This document shows, in pieces, positions 18,941 through 27,788 of a stretch of 63,049 bases of DNA (its first letter is position 1; each line of letters begins with the position of its first letter). Location of the stretch: positions 1-63,049 of the forward strand of contig JAQTMN010000006.1 of the NCBI GenBank assembly GCA_028714315.1. Direction: 5' to 3'. The position numbers and the translations under genes are program-made. The notes beneath the pieces were generated by a model. It saw only the letters and a program-made list of their open reading frames with translations, was not told the origin of the DNA and did not search any database. This stretch comes from Sulfuricella sp. Its GTDB lineage: Bacteria > Pseudomonadota > Gammaproteobacteria > Burkholderiales > Sulfuricellaceae.

Positions 18941-19012
18941 TTCACGTCATTTCCACGGGAATCCATACCGCTCAAATACGCTTATGGATTCCCGCCTGCT
19001 TTGCGCAGCGAC
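18941..19012. repeat. Decayed palindromic intergenic repeat
   Basis: CACGTCATTTCCACGGGAAT and TGGATTCCCGCCTGC form an imperfect inverted repeat of the type seen at 61318-61387. The 285-base gap to cysC holds nothing else I can name. Confidence 0.4.
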
Positions 19013-19204
19013 AATTAATCAGCCTTCAGGCGGCATTGCCAAGTTAAAACCTTGTCATCTTTGCTGTCGATGCGCATCACTTCCACATCCTGTTACAATT
19101 TCAGACTAGGGAGTTTGAGAGCGGGAAAATGGAGAGTGTGGTGGCGAACTTGGAGAACTGGGTAAATTTAATCGCGATTTTGTGGCCAGGTTGCGAGGTT
19201 TGTC

Positions 19205-19813
19205 GTGGATAAAAACGCCAACATCGTCTGGCATCATGCCACTATCACCCGCGAGCGCAGGGAAAAGCTGAACGGCCATCGCAGCGCGATCATCTGGTTT
19301 ACCGGCTTGTCGGGCTCCGGCAAATCGACCCTGGCGCATGCCGTCGAAGAAAAATTGCATTTGATGGGCTGCCGGACATTCGTATTCGACGGCGACAACG
19401 TGCGCCACGGCTTGTGCAGCGATCTGGGCTTTTCCGAGCGAGACCGCGAGGAGAATATCCGCCGCATCGGCGAGATGTCCAAGCTCTTCATAGAGGCTGG
19501 CGTGATCGCGCTGACCGCCTTCATTTCACCATTCCGCGCCGACCGGCGCAGAGTCAGAAGCCTGGTGGCATCGGGCGATTTCATCGAAATCTACTGCCGC
19601 TGCCCGATCGAGATATGCGAAGAGCGCGATGTGAAGGGGCTCTATCGAAAGGCCCGTGCCGGCGAGATCAAGAATTTTACTGGGATTTCTTCTCCTTATG
19701 AGGAGCCGGTGCAGCCGGAATTGTCCATTGATACGGGCAGTATGCCGCTTGATCAATGTGTCGATCAGGTTGTCAGTTATTTGCAGGATCATGGGGTGAT
19801 TCGGAAGCCGTGA
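19205..19813 (+). CDS. cysC: Adenylylsulfate (APS) kinase
   Basis: CysC phosphorylates APS to PAPS, the sulfate donor for sulfotransferases. The 202-residue protein has the P-loop GLSGSGKST near residue 36, [10 protein letters not shown], the [16 protein letters not shown] stretch, [10 protein letters not shown] and [17 protein letters not shown], all standard for the family. It starts with GTG at 19205; the conserved [21 protein letters not shown] follows at once, so no earlier start is needed. It overlaps the wzm start by one base (TGATG), which ties PAPS formation to the glycan export genes rather than to assimilation. Confidence 0.95.
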   Translation: MDKNANIVWHHATITRERREKLNGHRSAIIWFTGLSGSGKSTLAHAVEEKLHLMGCRTFVFDGDNVRHGLCSDLGFSERDREENIRRIGEMSKLFIEAGVIALTAFISPFRADRRRVRSLVASGDFIEIYCRCPIEICEERDVKGLYRKARAGEIKNFTGISSPYEEPVQPELSIDTGSMPLDQCVDQVVSYLQDHGVIRKP

Positions 19814-20622
19814 TGAGTTCAGAGGTTCTTAACCCGCTGAGAATATTCGCCGATATCTGGCAACATCGCTATCTGCTTGGCCAACTCATCAAACGGGATG
19901 TTCTATTGCGCTATCGGGGCGCAATGTTCGGTGTGTTGTGGATTTTTCTTAGCCCGTTATTGATGCTGGGTATTTTTTCGTTTGTGTTCGGCCATATTTT
20001 TCAAGCTCGCTGGCCCCAGCAGCAGGAAGGGTTGCCCTTCTGGCTGATCCTGTATAGCGGCCTGATAATATTCAATATCTTTGCCGAGGCCGTATCGCGT
20101 TCGCCCTCCGCAGTACGCAGCTATCCCAGCTACGTAAAGAAAATCATCTTTCCCGTGAACATTCTGCCTCTGGTTCCTCTTGGGGCAGGGCTGGTGCATG
20201 GCGCATTCAATTTTCTTGTTCTACTGGCGGCGCTGGCCTGGACGGGCAATCTGCATGGGCCAATACTGCTCTTCCCCTTCCTGCTTATTCCTGTTTTGCT
20301 GCTCGCTTTGGGCTTTTCGTGGTTTCTCGCCGCTTGGGGGGTGTTCATCAAGGACATGACCCAGATCGTGCCGCTGTTTGTGCAGATGCTGATGTTCTTG
20401 TCGCCCGTGTTCTACCCGGTGAGCGCTGTGCCCGAAGCCCTGCGCCCCATCTATTTGCACAACCCGCTTGGCGCAGTGATAGAGGCGGGACGGGCTGGCG
20501 CCCTGGGAATGTCGATTGCCTGGGCGCCCTGGATTACAGCGCTGGCTATTGGTTTGGTATCCGCCATGCTGGGCTATGCCTTCTTTCAGCACAGCCGAGA
20601 GGAATTTGCCGATGCTCTTTGA
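19813..20622 (+). CDS. wzm: ABC-2 type polysaccharide export permease (Wzm-like)
   Basis: The 269-residue inner-membrane protein has an N-terminal amphipathic stretch (LLGQLIKRDVLLRYRGAMFGVLWIFLSPLLML) and about six transmembrane segments. It has the ABC2_membrane signature LSPVFYPVSAVPEALRPIYLHNPLGAVIEAGR. Such permeases pair with Wzt ATPases to move undecaprenyl-linked O-antigen or capsule chains across the inner membrane. The start codon overlaps the cysC stop, and wzt lies after a small nucleotidyltransferase-like gene. Confidence 0.9.
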   Translation: MSSEVLNPLRIFADIWQHRYLLGQLIKRDVLLRYRGAMFGVLWIFLSPLLMLGIFSFVFGHIFQARWPQQQEGLPFWLILYSGLIIFNIFAEAVSRSPSAVRSYPSYVKKIIFPVNILPLVPLGAGLVHGAFNFLVLLAALAWTGNLHGPILLFPFLLIPVLLLALGFSWFLAAWGVFIKDMTQIVPLFVQMLMFLSPVFYPVSAVPEALRPIYLHNPLGAVIEAGRAGALGMSIAWAPWITALAIGLVSAMLGYAFFQHSREEFADAL

Positions 20623-20667
20623 TGTAAAATCGTTTAGCACTGATGTGGCTATTATTCGAGGAAGATC

Positions 20668-20955
20668 ATGCTAAGCCCGGAACATATCTCGGAAGCCGCA
20701 CAGCGCCTGATTGCGCAAGCTGCCACGCCAGTCAATGTCATACTGTTTGGTTCCTATGCCAGCGGAGAGGCTGACGACACTTCCGACTTGGATCTGATGG
20801 TCTTGGAATATGATCTCCCAGATAAGGCTGCGGAATACCTCCGCCACAAAGGCGCCATTGGCCGTGTAGGCGTTGGCGGCGATATTCTGTTGCTATCGCC
20901 GCAGCGTGAAGACGCCGAAATCACTGGAAACGGCGGCACCAAAAACGATGGCTGA
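20668..20955 (+). CDS. Minimal nucleotidyltransferase (MNT) domain protein
   Basis: The 95-residue protein carries the polymerase-beta-like motif GSYASGEADDTSDLDLMV (GSx10DxD) near residues 29-46, which binds metal and nucleotide. Small MNT proteins usually pair with a HEPN protein as a toxin-antitoxin or AMPylation system, but no HEPN gene is next to it. It starts 46 bases after wzm and overlaps wzt by eight bases. It could be an orphan antitoxin-like remnant or a regulator of the export operon; the sequence does not decide. Confidence 0.72.
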   Translation: MLSPEHISEAAQRLIAQAATPVNVILFGSYASGEADDTSDLDLMVLEYDLPDKAAEYLRHKGAIGRVGVGGDILLLSPQREDAEITGNGGTKNDG

Positions 20956-22276
20956 CAACATCGCCATTTCGGTCCAGAACCTCACCAAAAAATACCGTAT
21001 TTTCGGCCACCCCGGCGACCGCATCAAACAGGCCCTAGCATTTGGCCGGGTCCGCTTTCATCGCGAATTCACCGCCTTGCAGGATGTTTCCTTTGAAATA
21101 AAAAAGGGGGAAACAGTCGGCATCATCGGGCGGAATGGATCGGGCAAGAGCACTTTACTGCAGCTTATCTGTGGCATCCTCAAGCCAACAACTGGCACCG
21201 TGCAGGTCAATGGACGTATCTCCGCCTTGCTGGAACTAGGAGCTGGCTTTAATCCGGAATTCACGGGGCGGGAGAATGTTTATTTCCAGGGCGCGTTGAT
21301 GGGACTGAGTAAGGAAGAGATGGCCGCGCGTTTTCCTGACATTGCTTCCTTTGCCGATATTGGCGAGTTCATAGATCAGCCGGTACGGACGTACTCAAGT
21401 GGCATGTTCGTTCGGCTGGCATTTTCAGTTATGGCGAATATTGATGCGGAAGTATTAATCATTGATGAGGCGTTATCTGTCGGGGATGCAGCATTTACAC
21501 AGAAATGCATGCGCTTCCTTGTGAACTTTCGGCAACATGGCACCGTAATATTTGTCAGCCACGACCTTGCCAGCATTGCCGCATTTTGTGACCGCGCGGT
21601 GTGGCTAGACAAGGGGAAACTCCACGCTATTGGAAGTGCAAAAGAGGCTTGCGAGGCCTATCTTTCCTCTATGCTCGGCGTTCCTCATAGAGAGAAAGTG
21701 GTTGCTCCGATAATAACTGAATGCCTTGCCGATCAGCGGCAGCAGTTGATGAATTGCAGCATATTGCGAAATGATCTCGAGGTTTTTTGTTTTGATCCTA
21801 CGGTTGACGCGGCGGGATCTGGGCGCGCTCAAATTACCGATGTTTATCTGGCAAACGATGAAGGAGAGCGATATGGATGGGTAGTGGGAGGGGAACTGGC
21901 TACACTCACTATTTGTGCTAAAGTTTTTGAAAATTTGGCTTCGCCCATTCTGGGGTTTGTGGTCAAAAACCGGTTGGGGCAGGCGCTATTTGGGGATAAT
22001 ACCTATTTGAGCTATGCCGATGCCCCACTGACTATAGAAAAAGAGGGGCTGATGGAAGCTCGCTTTCGTTTTCGCATGCCAAGACTGCCTGTTGGCGGTT
22101 ACACCATCACGGCGGCTATTGCTACCGGAACTCAAACACAATGGGTTACGCATTATTTACTTCATGAGGCTCTTGCTTTTGAATCCCACTCTAGCAGCAT
22201 TGGCCAATCTCTAATGGGTCTACCTATGCTGGATATTACCCTGACTGCACACTGCAAGAATGAAACCGCTTACTGA
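20948..22276 (+). CDS. wzt: Polysaccharide export ABC ATPase with carbohydrate-binding tail (Wzt)
   Basis: The 442-residue protein has an ABC domain with Walker A GRNGSGKST near residue 62, the H-loop-linked ELGAGFNPEFTGRENV, the signature YSSGMFVRLAFS, Walker B VLIIDEALSVGD and the switch histidine in FVSHD. From about residue 285 an extra C-terminal domain (DVYLANDEGERYG..., FVVKNRLGQALFGDNT, LPVGGYTITAAI) matches the Wzt C-terminal fold that recognises the modified glycan end. A modification-dependent export mechanism like that of capped O-antigens is likely. The start at 20948 overlaps the upstream gene. Confidence 0.92.
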   Translation: MADNIAISVQNLTKKYRIFGHPGDRIKQALAFGRVRFHREFTALQDVSFEIKKGETVGIIGRNGSGKSTLLQLICGILKPTTGTVQVNGRISALLELGAGFNPEFTGRENVYFQGALMGLSKEEMAARFPDIASFADIGEFIDQPVRTYSSGMFVRLAFSVMANIDAEVLIIDEALSVGDAAFTQKCMRFLVNFRQHGTVIFVSHDLASIAAFCDRAVWLDKGKLHAIGSAKEACEAYLSSMLGVPHREKVVAPIITECLADQRQQLMNCSILRNDLEVFCFDPTVDAAGSGRAQITDVYLANDEGERYGWVVGGELATLTICAKVFENLASPILGFVVKNRLGQALFGDNTYLSYADAPLTIEKEGLMEARFRFRMPRLPVGGYTITAAIATGTQTQWVTHYLLHEALAFESHSSSIGQSLMGLPMLDITLTAHCKNETAY

Positions 22277-23126
22277 CCTTCCTTGGACAGGTGAACGCTT
22301 CGTCCCTGGAGTGCAAGGAGAAACCGCACTGGAGCATTTGCATCGTTATGCATTGGCGCAATTGCTTGCACCTGGAAAACGTGTATTGGACATAGCCTGC
22401 GGGGAAGGTTATGGAAGCCGACTGCTGGCTGAAAAAGCCGTTTTGGTTATAGGGGTGGATCTCGATGCTACGGCGGTGATTCATGCCAAGGAAAAATATT
22501 CCCTTCCCAACTTAAAGTTTATTCAAGGGGACTGTACCTCCCTTCCGCTAGATGACCAAAGCATCGATTTGGTTGTCAGTTTTGAGACGCTCGAGCACCA
22601 TTCTGAACATGATGCAATGATGTCTGAGTTGTATCGCATACTCTCACCGACTGGCGTATTAATCATCTCAACTCCAGATCGGCAGCATTATTCTGACGAG
22701 CGCAACTATAGCAATCCCTTCCATGTGCGCGAACTGTATGCTAGCGAATTTCGTCAACTAATTCAGCGTTATTTCGCTTATGCTGATTTTTATGGTCAAC
22801 GTGTTGTTTATGGTTCTCTGGTTGCCCCTCTTACAGGGAAAGTCGAGTTCACCTCGTTCTCTGGCGATTGTAATCGTTTGGCAGGAAGCCCAAGTGTTAT
22901 GGTGCCATTGTATTTGGTCGCGGTTGCTTCTCGCCATACGCTGCCAGCCATTCCTTCCAGTCTTTTCGACGATACCCTTGCGTTGGTTCTTGAAACGAAC
23001 GCACTGCGCCAAGCGTTGGCAGAGACTAAGTTTGAGCTAAACACGGTGTACGGTTCGATTTACTGGCGTATCACGGCCCCTTTACGGTTTTTGCGTAAGG
23101 GAATAAAGCGGATAACCGGAATCTAA
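22260..23126 (+). CDS. SAM-dependent methyltransferase of the glycan cluster
   Basis: The 288-residue protein has a class I methyltransferase core: motif I VLDIACGEGYGSRLLA near residue 42, VIGVDLDATAVIHAK, IQGDCTSLPLDD and VVSFETLEHHSEH. The C-terminal 100 residues are not assigned; they end in a basic RFLRKGIKRITGI. Motifs suggest methylation of a sugar or lipid-linked glycan, perhaps the cap read by the Wzt tail. It overlaps wzt by 17 bases, so the two are likely translated together. The substrate is unknown. Confidence 0.82.
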   Translation: MKPLTDLPWTGERFVPGVQGETALEHLHRYALAQLLAPGKRVLDIACGEGYGSRLLAEKAVLVIGVDLDATAVIHAKEKYSLPNLKFIQGDCTSLPLDDQSIDLVVSFETLEHHSEHDAMMSELYRILSPTGVLIISTPDRQHYSDERNYSNPFHVRELYASEFRQLIQRYFAYADFYGQRVVYGSLVAPLTGKVEFTSFSGDCNRLAGSPSVMVPLYLVAVASRHTLPAIPSSLFDDTLALVLETNALRQALAETKFELNTVYGSIYWRITAPLRFLRKGIKRITGI

Positions 23127-23852
23127 GTGTTGCTCCGACTTTTCTCCCATCCTGTTTTCCGACCTACTGGAAGCTGTCCCATATGCGGAGGCATGGCGTT
23201 TGAACAGCGTACAGTGCTATGGAGCGAGCTGATAGCTGAATGGCAATTGACCAATGACGAAGTGGCCTACATTGAGCGGCAGCAGGGGCATATCTGTGTC
23301 GCCTGCCAGTCCAACTTGCGCAGCCGAACTCTAGCCGCAGCACTTCTGGATTATTTCGGCTTTACAGGAAATTTGCGTGAATTTTGCATGGCCTCGCGCC
23401 AAGCCAGGTCCTTTCGACTACTGGAACTGAACGAAGCCGGCAGTCTTTCTTCTTGGCTGAGCCACTTTCGGCGTCATACCTTGGCCAGTTATCCCGAGGT
23501 TGACATGCAAGCTCTTCCGTATCATAGCGAAAGCTGGGAGATTATTCTTCATTCCGATGTATTGGAGCATGTTCCCAACCCACTGCAAGGATTGCGGGAG
23601 TGCCACAGGATTCTGGTTACCGGCGGAGTTTTGATTTATACCATACCAATTGTCTTCGGCCGGCTTACGCGAACTAGGCAAGGCTTGACCCCCAGCCATC
23701 ATGGAGCGCCAGGGCAATCGCAGCAGGACTGGATGGTGCAAACAGAATATGGTGCAGATTTTTGGCGTCAGCCTATCGAAGCGGGTTTCAAGAAAATCAG
23801 TATATTTACCCTGGATGGCCCTGAATCATTGGCATTGGTATGCGAGAAATAG
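23127..23852 (+). CDS. Methyltransferase with N-terminal zinc-ribbon-like motif
   Basis: The 241-residue protein begins with GTG directly after the stop of the preceding gene. Residues 17-60 carry CPICGG and ICVAC pairs, a likely zinc site. The central part includes LPYHSESWEIILHSDVLEHVPNPLQGLRECHRIL, typical of class I methyltransferases, although the glycine-rich motif I is weak. Proteins of this kind are common in surface-glycan clusters. The large fusion protein downstream has the same Cys-ribbon plus methyltransferase order, so the two may be related. Substrate unknown. Confidence 0.7.
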   Translation: MLLRLFSHPVFRPTGSCPICGGMAFEQRTVLWSELIAEWQLTNDEVAYIERQQGHICVACQSNLRSRTLAAALLDYFGFTGNLREFCMASRQARSFRLLELNEAGSLSSWLSHFRRHTLASYPEVDMQALPYHSESWEIILHSDVLEHVPNPLQGLRECHRILVTGGVLIYTIPIVFGRLTRTRQGLTPSHHGAPGQSQQDWMVQTEYGADFWRQPIEAGFKKISIFTLDGPESLALVCEK

Positions 23853-23907
23853 TCTGCGCTATAAAATACTCAAGTTCCGCGTATATTTTGCATAGGGCTT
23901 ATATGGA

Positions 23908-24594
23908 ATGATTGCAGAGTGCGAGAACCTTATTATTAATAGACCCATCCTGTCCGTTCATACACCAAAAACTGCAGGAACGACTCTGCTTCACCTCCTT
24001 AAAAGAACTGTCGGTTCCGCCGCGGTACTGGTTGATAATGCAGATGACCCGTGCAATCCAGCAAGCCCGCGTAATCTGGATCCCGAGGGATATTTTTCCA
24101 ACCCGGTAACTCCTCCGCCGGAGTTTATGGTGGTTCATGGACATTTTCATATCCATAAGTACTCAGCGCTACACCCCGCTTTCCGGATGACATTCCTGCG
24201 AGACCCGGTCGATACAATGCTTTCGATCCATACGTTCTGGCAGACATTCGGTTATGGACATAACGCTTTACATGACTACTTTCTGAAAAATAAACTCAAC
24301 GTTCTTGAAATGGCCCGGCTGCCGATATTGCGACATATGTTGTCTCATCACTATTTCGGTAATGTAAATATGCGTATGTTCGATTTTATCGGTTGTTTTG
24401 AAACGTTCTCCAAAGATATGGAAGTGCTTTCGTTAAAACTAGGGATTCCAATTGTGGCCGATGTGCACCTAAATCGAATAAATAAAGAGAAGCAATCTGA
24501 CGAGTCGGAATGCAACGCAAAAACAAGGACCATGTTGCGCGATATTTTGATTGATGACTCGAGATTTTATGAAAATACCGTTTCAAGGGGGTAA
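23908..24594 (+). CDS. Sulfotransferase family protein
   Basis: The 228-residue protein has the PAPS-binding 5'-phosphosulfate loop HTPKTAGTTLLHLL near residue 18 and a 3'-phosphate-binding segment MTFLRDPVDTMLSIH near residue 95. These are the two defining motifs of the sulfotransferase family. VVHGHFH between them is a common substrate-side motif in the group. Its nearest PAPS source is cysC at the start of the same cluster. It likely sulfates the exported glycan, but the acceptor is inferred. The region is visibly AT-richer than the flanking chromosome. Confidence 0.8.
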   Translation: MIAECENLIINRPILSVHTPKTAGTTLLHLLKRTVGSAAVLVDNADDPCNPASPRNLDPEGYFSNPVTPPPEFMVVHGHFHIHKYSALHPAFRMTFLRDPVDTMLSIHTFWQTFGYGHNALHDYFLKNKLNVLEMARLPILRHMLSHHYFGNVNMRMFDFIGCFETFSKDMEVLSLKLGIPIVADVHLNRINKEKQSDESECNAKTRTMLRDILIDDSRFYENTVSRG

Positions 24595-24603
24595 GAGGAT
24601 TCG

Positions 24604-24653
24604 TGCCTAATCGCAAGCGACGCCATTGAGGCGCAGGAGCGGCCGGTTAGGCA
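24604..24653. repeat. Small inverted repeat between sulfotransferase and fusion genes
   Basis: TGCCTAA at 24604-24610 and TTAGGCA at 24647-24653 bracket a GC-rich stretch with CGCAAGCG-type pairing. It could weaken transcription before the large fusion gene. Confidence 0.35.
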
Positions 24654-24656
24654 TAA

Positions 24657-27600
24657 ATGGATGCTATGAGCAGCTTGTTGATATCTACTTTTAGATTGCT
24701 TTCTCGACCACGCCAGCTCATCGAGCTCGTCACTGATTGGCGGATGAGGCGCACCTTTTACTATCTCAGTACCGGTCAGTACAGAATCGTCATATCCCGC
24801 ATCAAGCGGCTGATCATGAATGAGTACTATGGTCGAATGAGGCGATTTCCCCAGCTTATGGCGCCCATCGACCTTTCCATCCCCCTGGCTTTCCCTTCCA
24901 TGGAAAACCCGGAAATTTCCATCATCATTCCGGTCTATAACCAGGTTGGCTACACTCACCGCTGCCTGGCCTCGATCCAGGCCAGTTCTGGCCGTTACAA
25001 CTTTGAGATCATAGTCGTCGACGATTGCTCCAGCGATGCTACACGGGAGGTAATGCAACAGGCGAAGAACCTGCGGTTGGTTACCAACGAACACAACTTG
25101 GGCTTCATACTTTCCTGCAACAAGGGAGCAGCCTTGGCGCGCGGAAAATATTTGTTATTTTTGAACAACGATACCTACGTTTTGCCGGGCTGGATGGATG
25201 AGCTACGTGGAACCTTTGATCTATTTCCCGAAGCGGGTCTGGTAGGGTCCAAGCTGCTATTTCCCAACGGCGTCCTTCAAGAGGCAGGGGGCATCATCTG
25301 GTCCGACGCCTCAGGATGGAATTTTGGTCGCAACGACGACCCGGAAAGCCCTAAGTACTGCTATCTGCGGGAAGTGGATTACTGCTCCGGAGCCAGCATC
25401 ATGGTGCCGAAACAACTGTTTCAGGACTTAGGCGGCTTTGATGCTCGCTTCGTGCCCGCCTACTTTGAGGACGCAGATTTGGCGTTCGCCATGCGAAGCG
25501 CCGGCTACAAGGTGTTCTGCCAGCCGTTGTCACAAGTAGTACATTTCGAGGGGGTCAGCTCGGGTACCGATACTTCCAAGGGAGTCAAAGCCTATCAAGT
25601 GACCAACCGTCAGAAATTCCTCGCCAAGTGGGGGGCGGAACTGTCCCAACATCGCTTGCCTGGCCATGACGCGGAACAGGAAAAAGAACGTGGAGTGGCG
25701 GGCCGCATCCTGGTTCTTGACAACTGCATACCTATGCCTGATCGGGACGCTGGTTCGGTCACGGCCTTCTTCTTTATGCAAATTTTCCGCCGGTTGGGCT
25801 ACAAGGTGACCTTTATCCCCGCCGCCAACTTCGCCCAGCTAGAGCCCTACACCTCGGCTTTGCAACGCATTGGCGTGGAATGTCTGTACGCCCCCTACGT
25901 CACCAGTGTCACCCGACATCTACGCCGCCATGGTCGTGACTACGATTTCGTGTTGCTATACCGGGTGGACAATGCCGCACAGTATTTGAAGCCGGTGCGC
26001 CGGTATTGCCCGTCGGCACGGGTGATATTCGACACCGTCGACCTTCACTTCCTGAGGGAGCAACGCCAGGCAGAGGTTGAGCGCTCGGCCAGCTTGCTGC
26101 GCAAGGCAAACAAGACCAAGGCCAGGGAACTTCATGCCATGGAGGCGGCGGATTGCACCATCGTGCTGAGCGAAGAAGAGCGCAAACTGTTGCATGTCGA
26201 AAACCCCGCCCTGGAGTTGAGTGTTGTTCCCCTGTTGCTGGAAATTCCTGGCTGTCGCCAGGATTTTGCCCACCGGCAGGACATTCTGTTCATTGGGGGT
26301 TTCATGCACAAGCCGAACGTGGACGCCGTGCTTTTCTTCGGCCGCGAAATCTGGCCCCTGCTACGCCGCGAGCTGCCTGATCTGGAGTTCTTTGTCATCG
26401 GCAGCGACCCGCCCCCTGAGGTGCGGTCTCTGGACGGCAACGGCATCCATATCGTCGGTTACACGGAAAAACTGGCGCCCTATTTCGACCGCTGCCGTCT
26501 GTCAGTCGTTCCCTTGCGCTATGGTGCCGGTATCAAGGGAAAAATTGGTACCAGCCTCAGCTTCGGCGTTCCCAGCGTGGCCACCTCGCTCGCAGTTGAG
26601 GGCATGGGCCTTGAAGACGGCGAAAACGTCCTTCTCGCCGATGGTGCGGAGCCCTTTGCGGATGCCGTCGCCCGCTTGTACCTGGATGAAACCCTATGGA
26701 ATCGACTATCTGCAGGAGGGTTGGAATTCGTTTCCCGGCACTATTCTTTGGAGGCTGGCCAGCAACGGCTACGCACCATTCTGGAGCGTCTGGATGCCAA
26801 GCGTTCTCCGTCAAGGATGAGCATGGCCTCTCTTCGCTCAGGGAAAAATACTGAAATGCCGCCCCTGCATCTGAAAATGGTGGCGTCCGGTGCGGAGTAC
26901 GACGAATATCGCTTTCTGATGGCGGACGAGTATGCCCGGCGCGAAGCCCTTGAGTTTTCCTTGGTCAAGGAGGGCAAACTCAGCTTTAAAACTGCGGTGC
27001 AGTTGCTGGTGAACCCAAAACTCCTGATCAAGGGCGGTACGCCCCGTTTTGAGATTGCTGCATCCTGTTATGTCTGTGGAAGACAATCCCATTTCCTGAG
27101 CGATTTTCAGTATGGGGCAGTGGAGAAAGAAGGCGTGAGGATGCCCAACTGGCGGGAACGGTTGGTGTGCCTTGGGTGCAATCTCAACAACCGCATGCGT
27201 GCCGCTATCCAATTGTTCGAACTCGTGGGCTCGCCTACGCTTGATAGCAGAATTTATGTAACCGAACAGGTCACACCCCTTTACGAGTGGCTGCATGGTC
27301 ATTATGCATTAACGGTCGGGAGCGAGTACTTGGGGGAATCCAGGCCTTGGGGTAAAACCAACTCATATGGTGTGCGAAACGAGAGCATCACGCACTTGAC
27401 GTTCCCTGATAACAGTTTCGATTACATCCTGTCATTTGATGTGTTCGAGCATGTGCCTGACTATGCCAAAGCTTTTCAGGAGTGTCTGCGTTGCCTCAAA
27501 TCGGGCGGCATGCTGATGTTTACTGTTCCTTTTCGACTGGATTCCCCAGCGCATTTGGTGCGTGCAAGATTGACCGGGAATGGCGATGTGGAGCATCTGC

Positions 27601-27788
27601 TTCCCGCCGAATATCATGGCGACCCCCTGAGTTCGCAGGGCTGCTTGTGTTTCCGTCACTTCGGTTGGGAATTGCTGGACGAATTGCGGGCAATCGGCTT
27701 CGTTCGGGTCGCTGCTTATCTTTATTGGTCAGATAAACTTGGCTATTTGGGCGGTGAACAGGTGGTCTTTGCAGGATTCAAAGCATGA
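24657..27788 (+). CDS. Trifunctional GT2 - GT4 - methyltransferase fusion
   Basis: This 1043-residue protein joins three enzymes. Residues about 85-330 are a GT2 domain (ISIIIPVYNQ, VVDDCSSDATREV, FLNNDTYVLPGW, YFEDADLAFAMRSAGY). Residues about 350-750 are a GT-B domain of GT4 type (DNCIPMPDRDAGSV, LLYRVDNAAQY, LRYGAGIKGKIGTSLSFGVPSVAT). Residues about 800-1043 are a methyltransferase with a Cys ribbon (CYVCG near 803, CLGC near 838) and FDYILSFDVFEHVPDYAKAFQECLRCL. It may add two sugars and a methyl group to one chain, a plausible way to set or cap glycan ends. ATG 24657 is used; ATG 24666 is an alternative. Confidence 0.85.
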   Translation: MDAMSSLLISTFRLLSRPRQLIELVTDWRMRRTFYYLSTGQYRIVISRIKRLIMNEYYGRMRRFPQLMAPIDLSIPLAFPSMENPEISIIIPVYNQVGYTHRCLASIQASSGRYNFEIIVVDDCSSDATREVMQQAKNLRLVTNEHNLGFILSCNKGAALARGKYLLFLNNDTYVLPGWMDELRGTFDLFPEAGLVGSKLLFPNGVLQEAGGIIWSDASGWNFGRNDDPESPKYCYLREVDYCSGASIMVPKQLFQDLGGFDARFVPAYFEDADLAFAMRSAGYKVFCQPLSQVVHFEGVSSGTDTSKGVKAYQVTNRQKFLAKWGAELSQHRLPGHDAEQEKERGVAGRILVLDNCIPMPDRDAGSVTAFFFMQIFRRLGYKVTFIPAANFAQLEPYTSALQRIGVECLYAPYVTSVTRHLRRHGRDYDFVLLYRVDNAAQYLKPVRRYCPSARVIFDTVDLHFLREQRQAEVERSASLLRKANKTKARELHAMEAADCTIVLSEEERKLLHVENPALELSVVPLLLEIPGCRQDFAHRQDILFIGGFMHKPNVDAVLFFGREIWPLLRRELPDLEFFVIGSDPPPEVRSLDGNGIHIVGYTEKLAPYFDRCRLSVVPLRYGAGIKGKIGTSLSFGVPSVATSLAVEGMGLEDGENVLLADGAEPFADAVARLYLDETLWNRLSAGGLEFVSRHYSLEAGQQRLRTILERLDAKRSPSRMSMASLRSGKNTEMPPLHLKMVASGAEYDEYRFLMADEYARREALEFSLVKEGKLSFKTAVQLLVNPKLLIKGGTPRFEIAASCYVCGRQSHFLSDFQYGAVEKEGVRMPNWRERLVCLGCNLNNRMRAAIQLFELVGSPTLDSRIYVTEQVTPLYEWLHGHYALTVGSEYLGESRPWGKTNSYGVRNESITHLTFPDNSFDYILSFDVFEHVPDYAKAFQECLRCLKSGGMLMFTVPFRLDSPAHLVRARLTGNGDVEHLLPAEYHGDPLSSQGCLCFRHFGWELLDELRAIGFVRVAAYLYWSDKLGYLGGEQVVFAGFKA

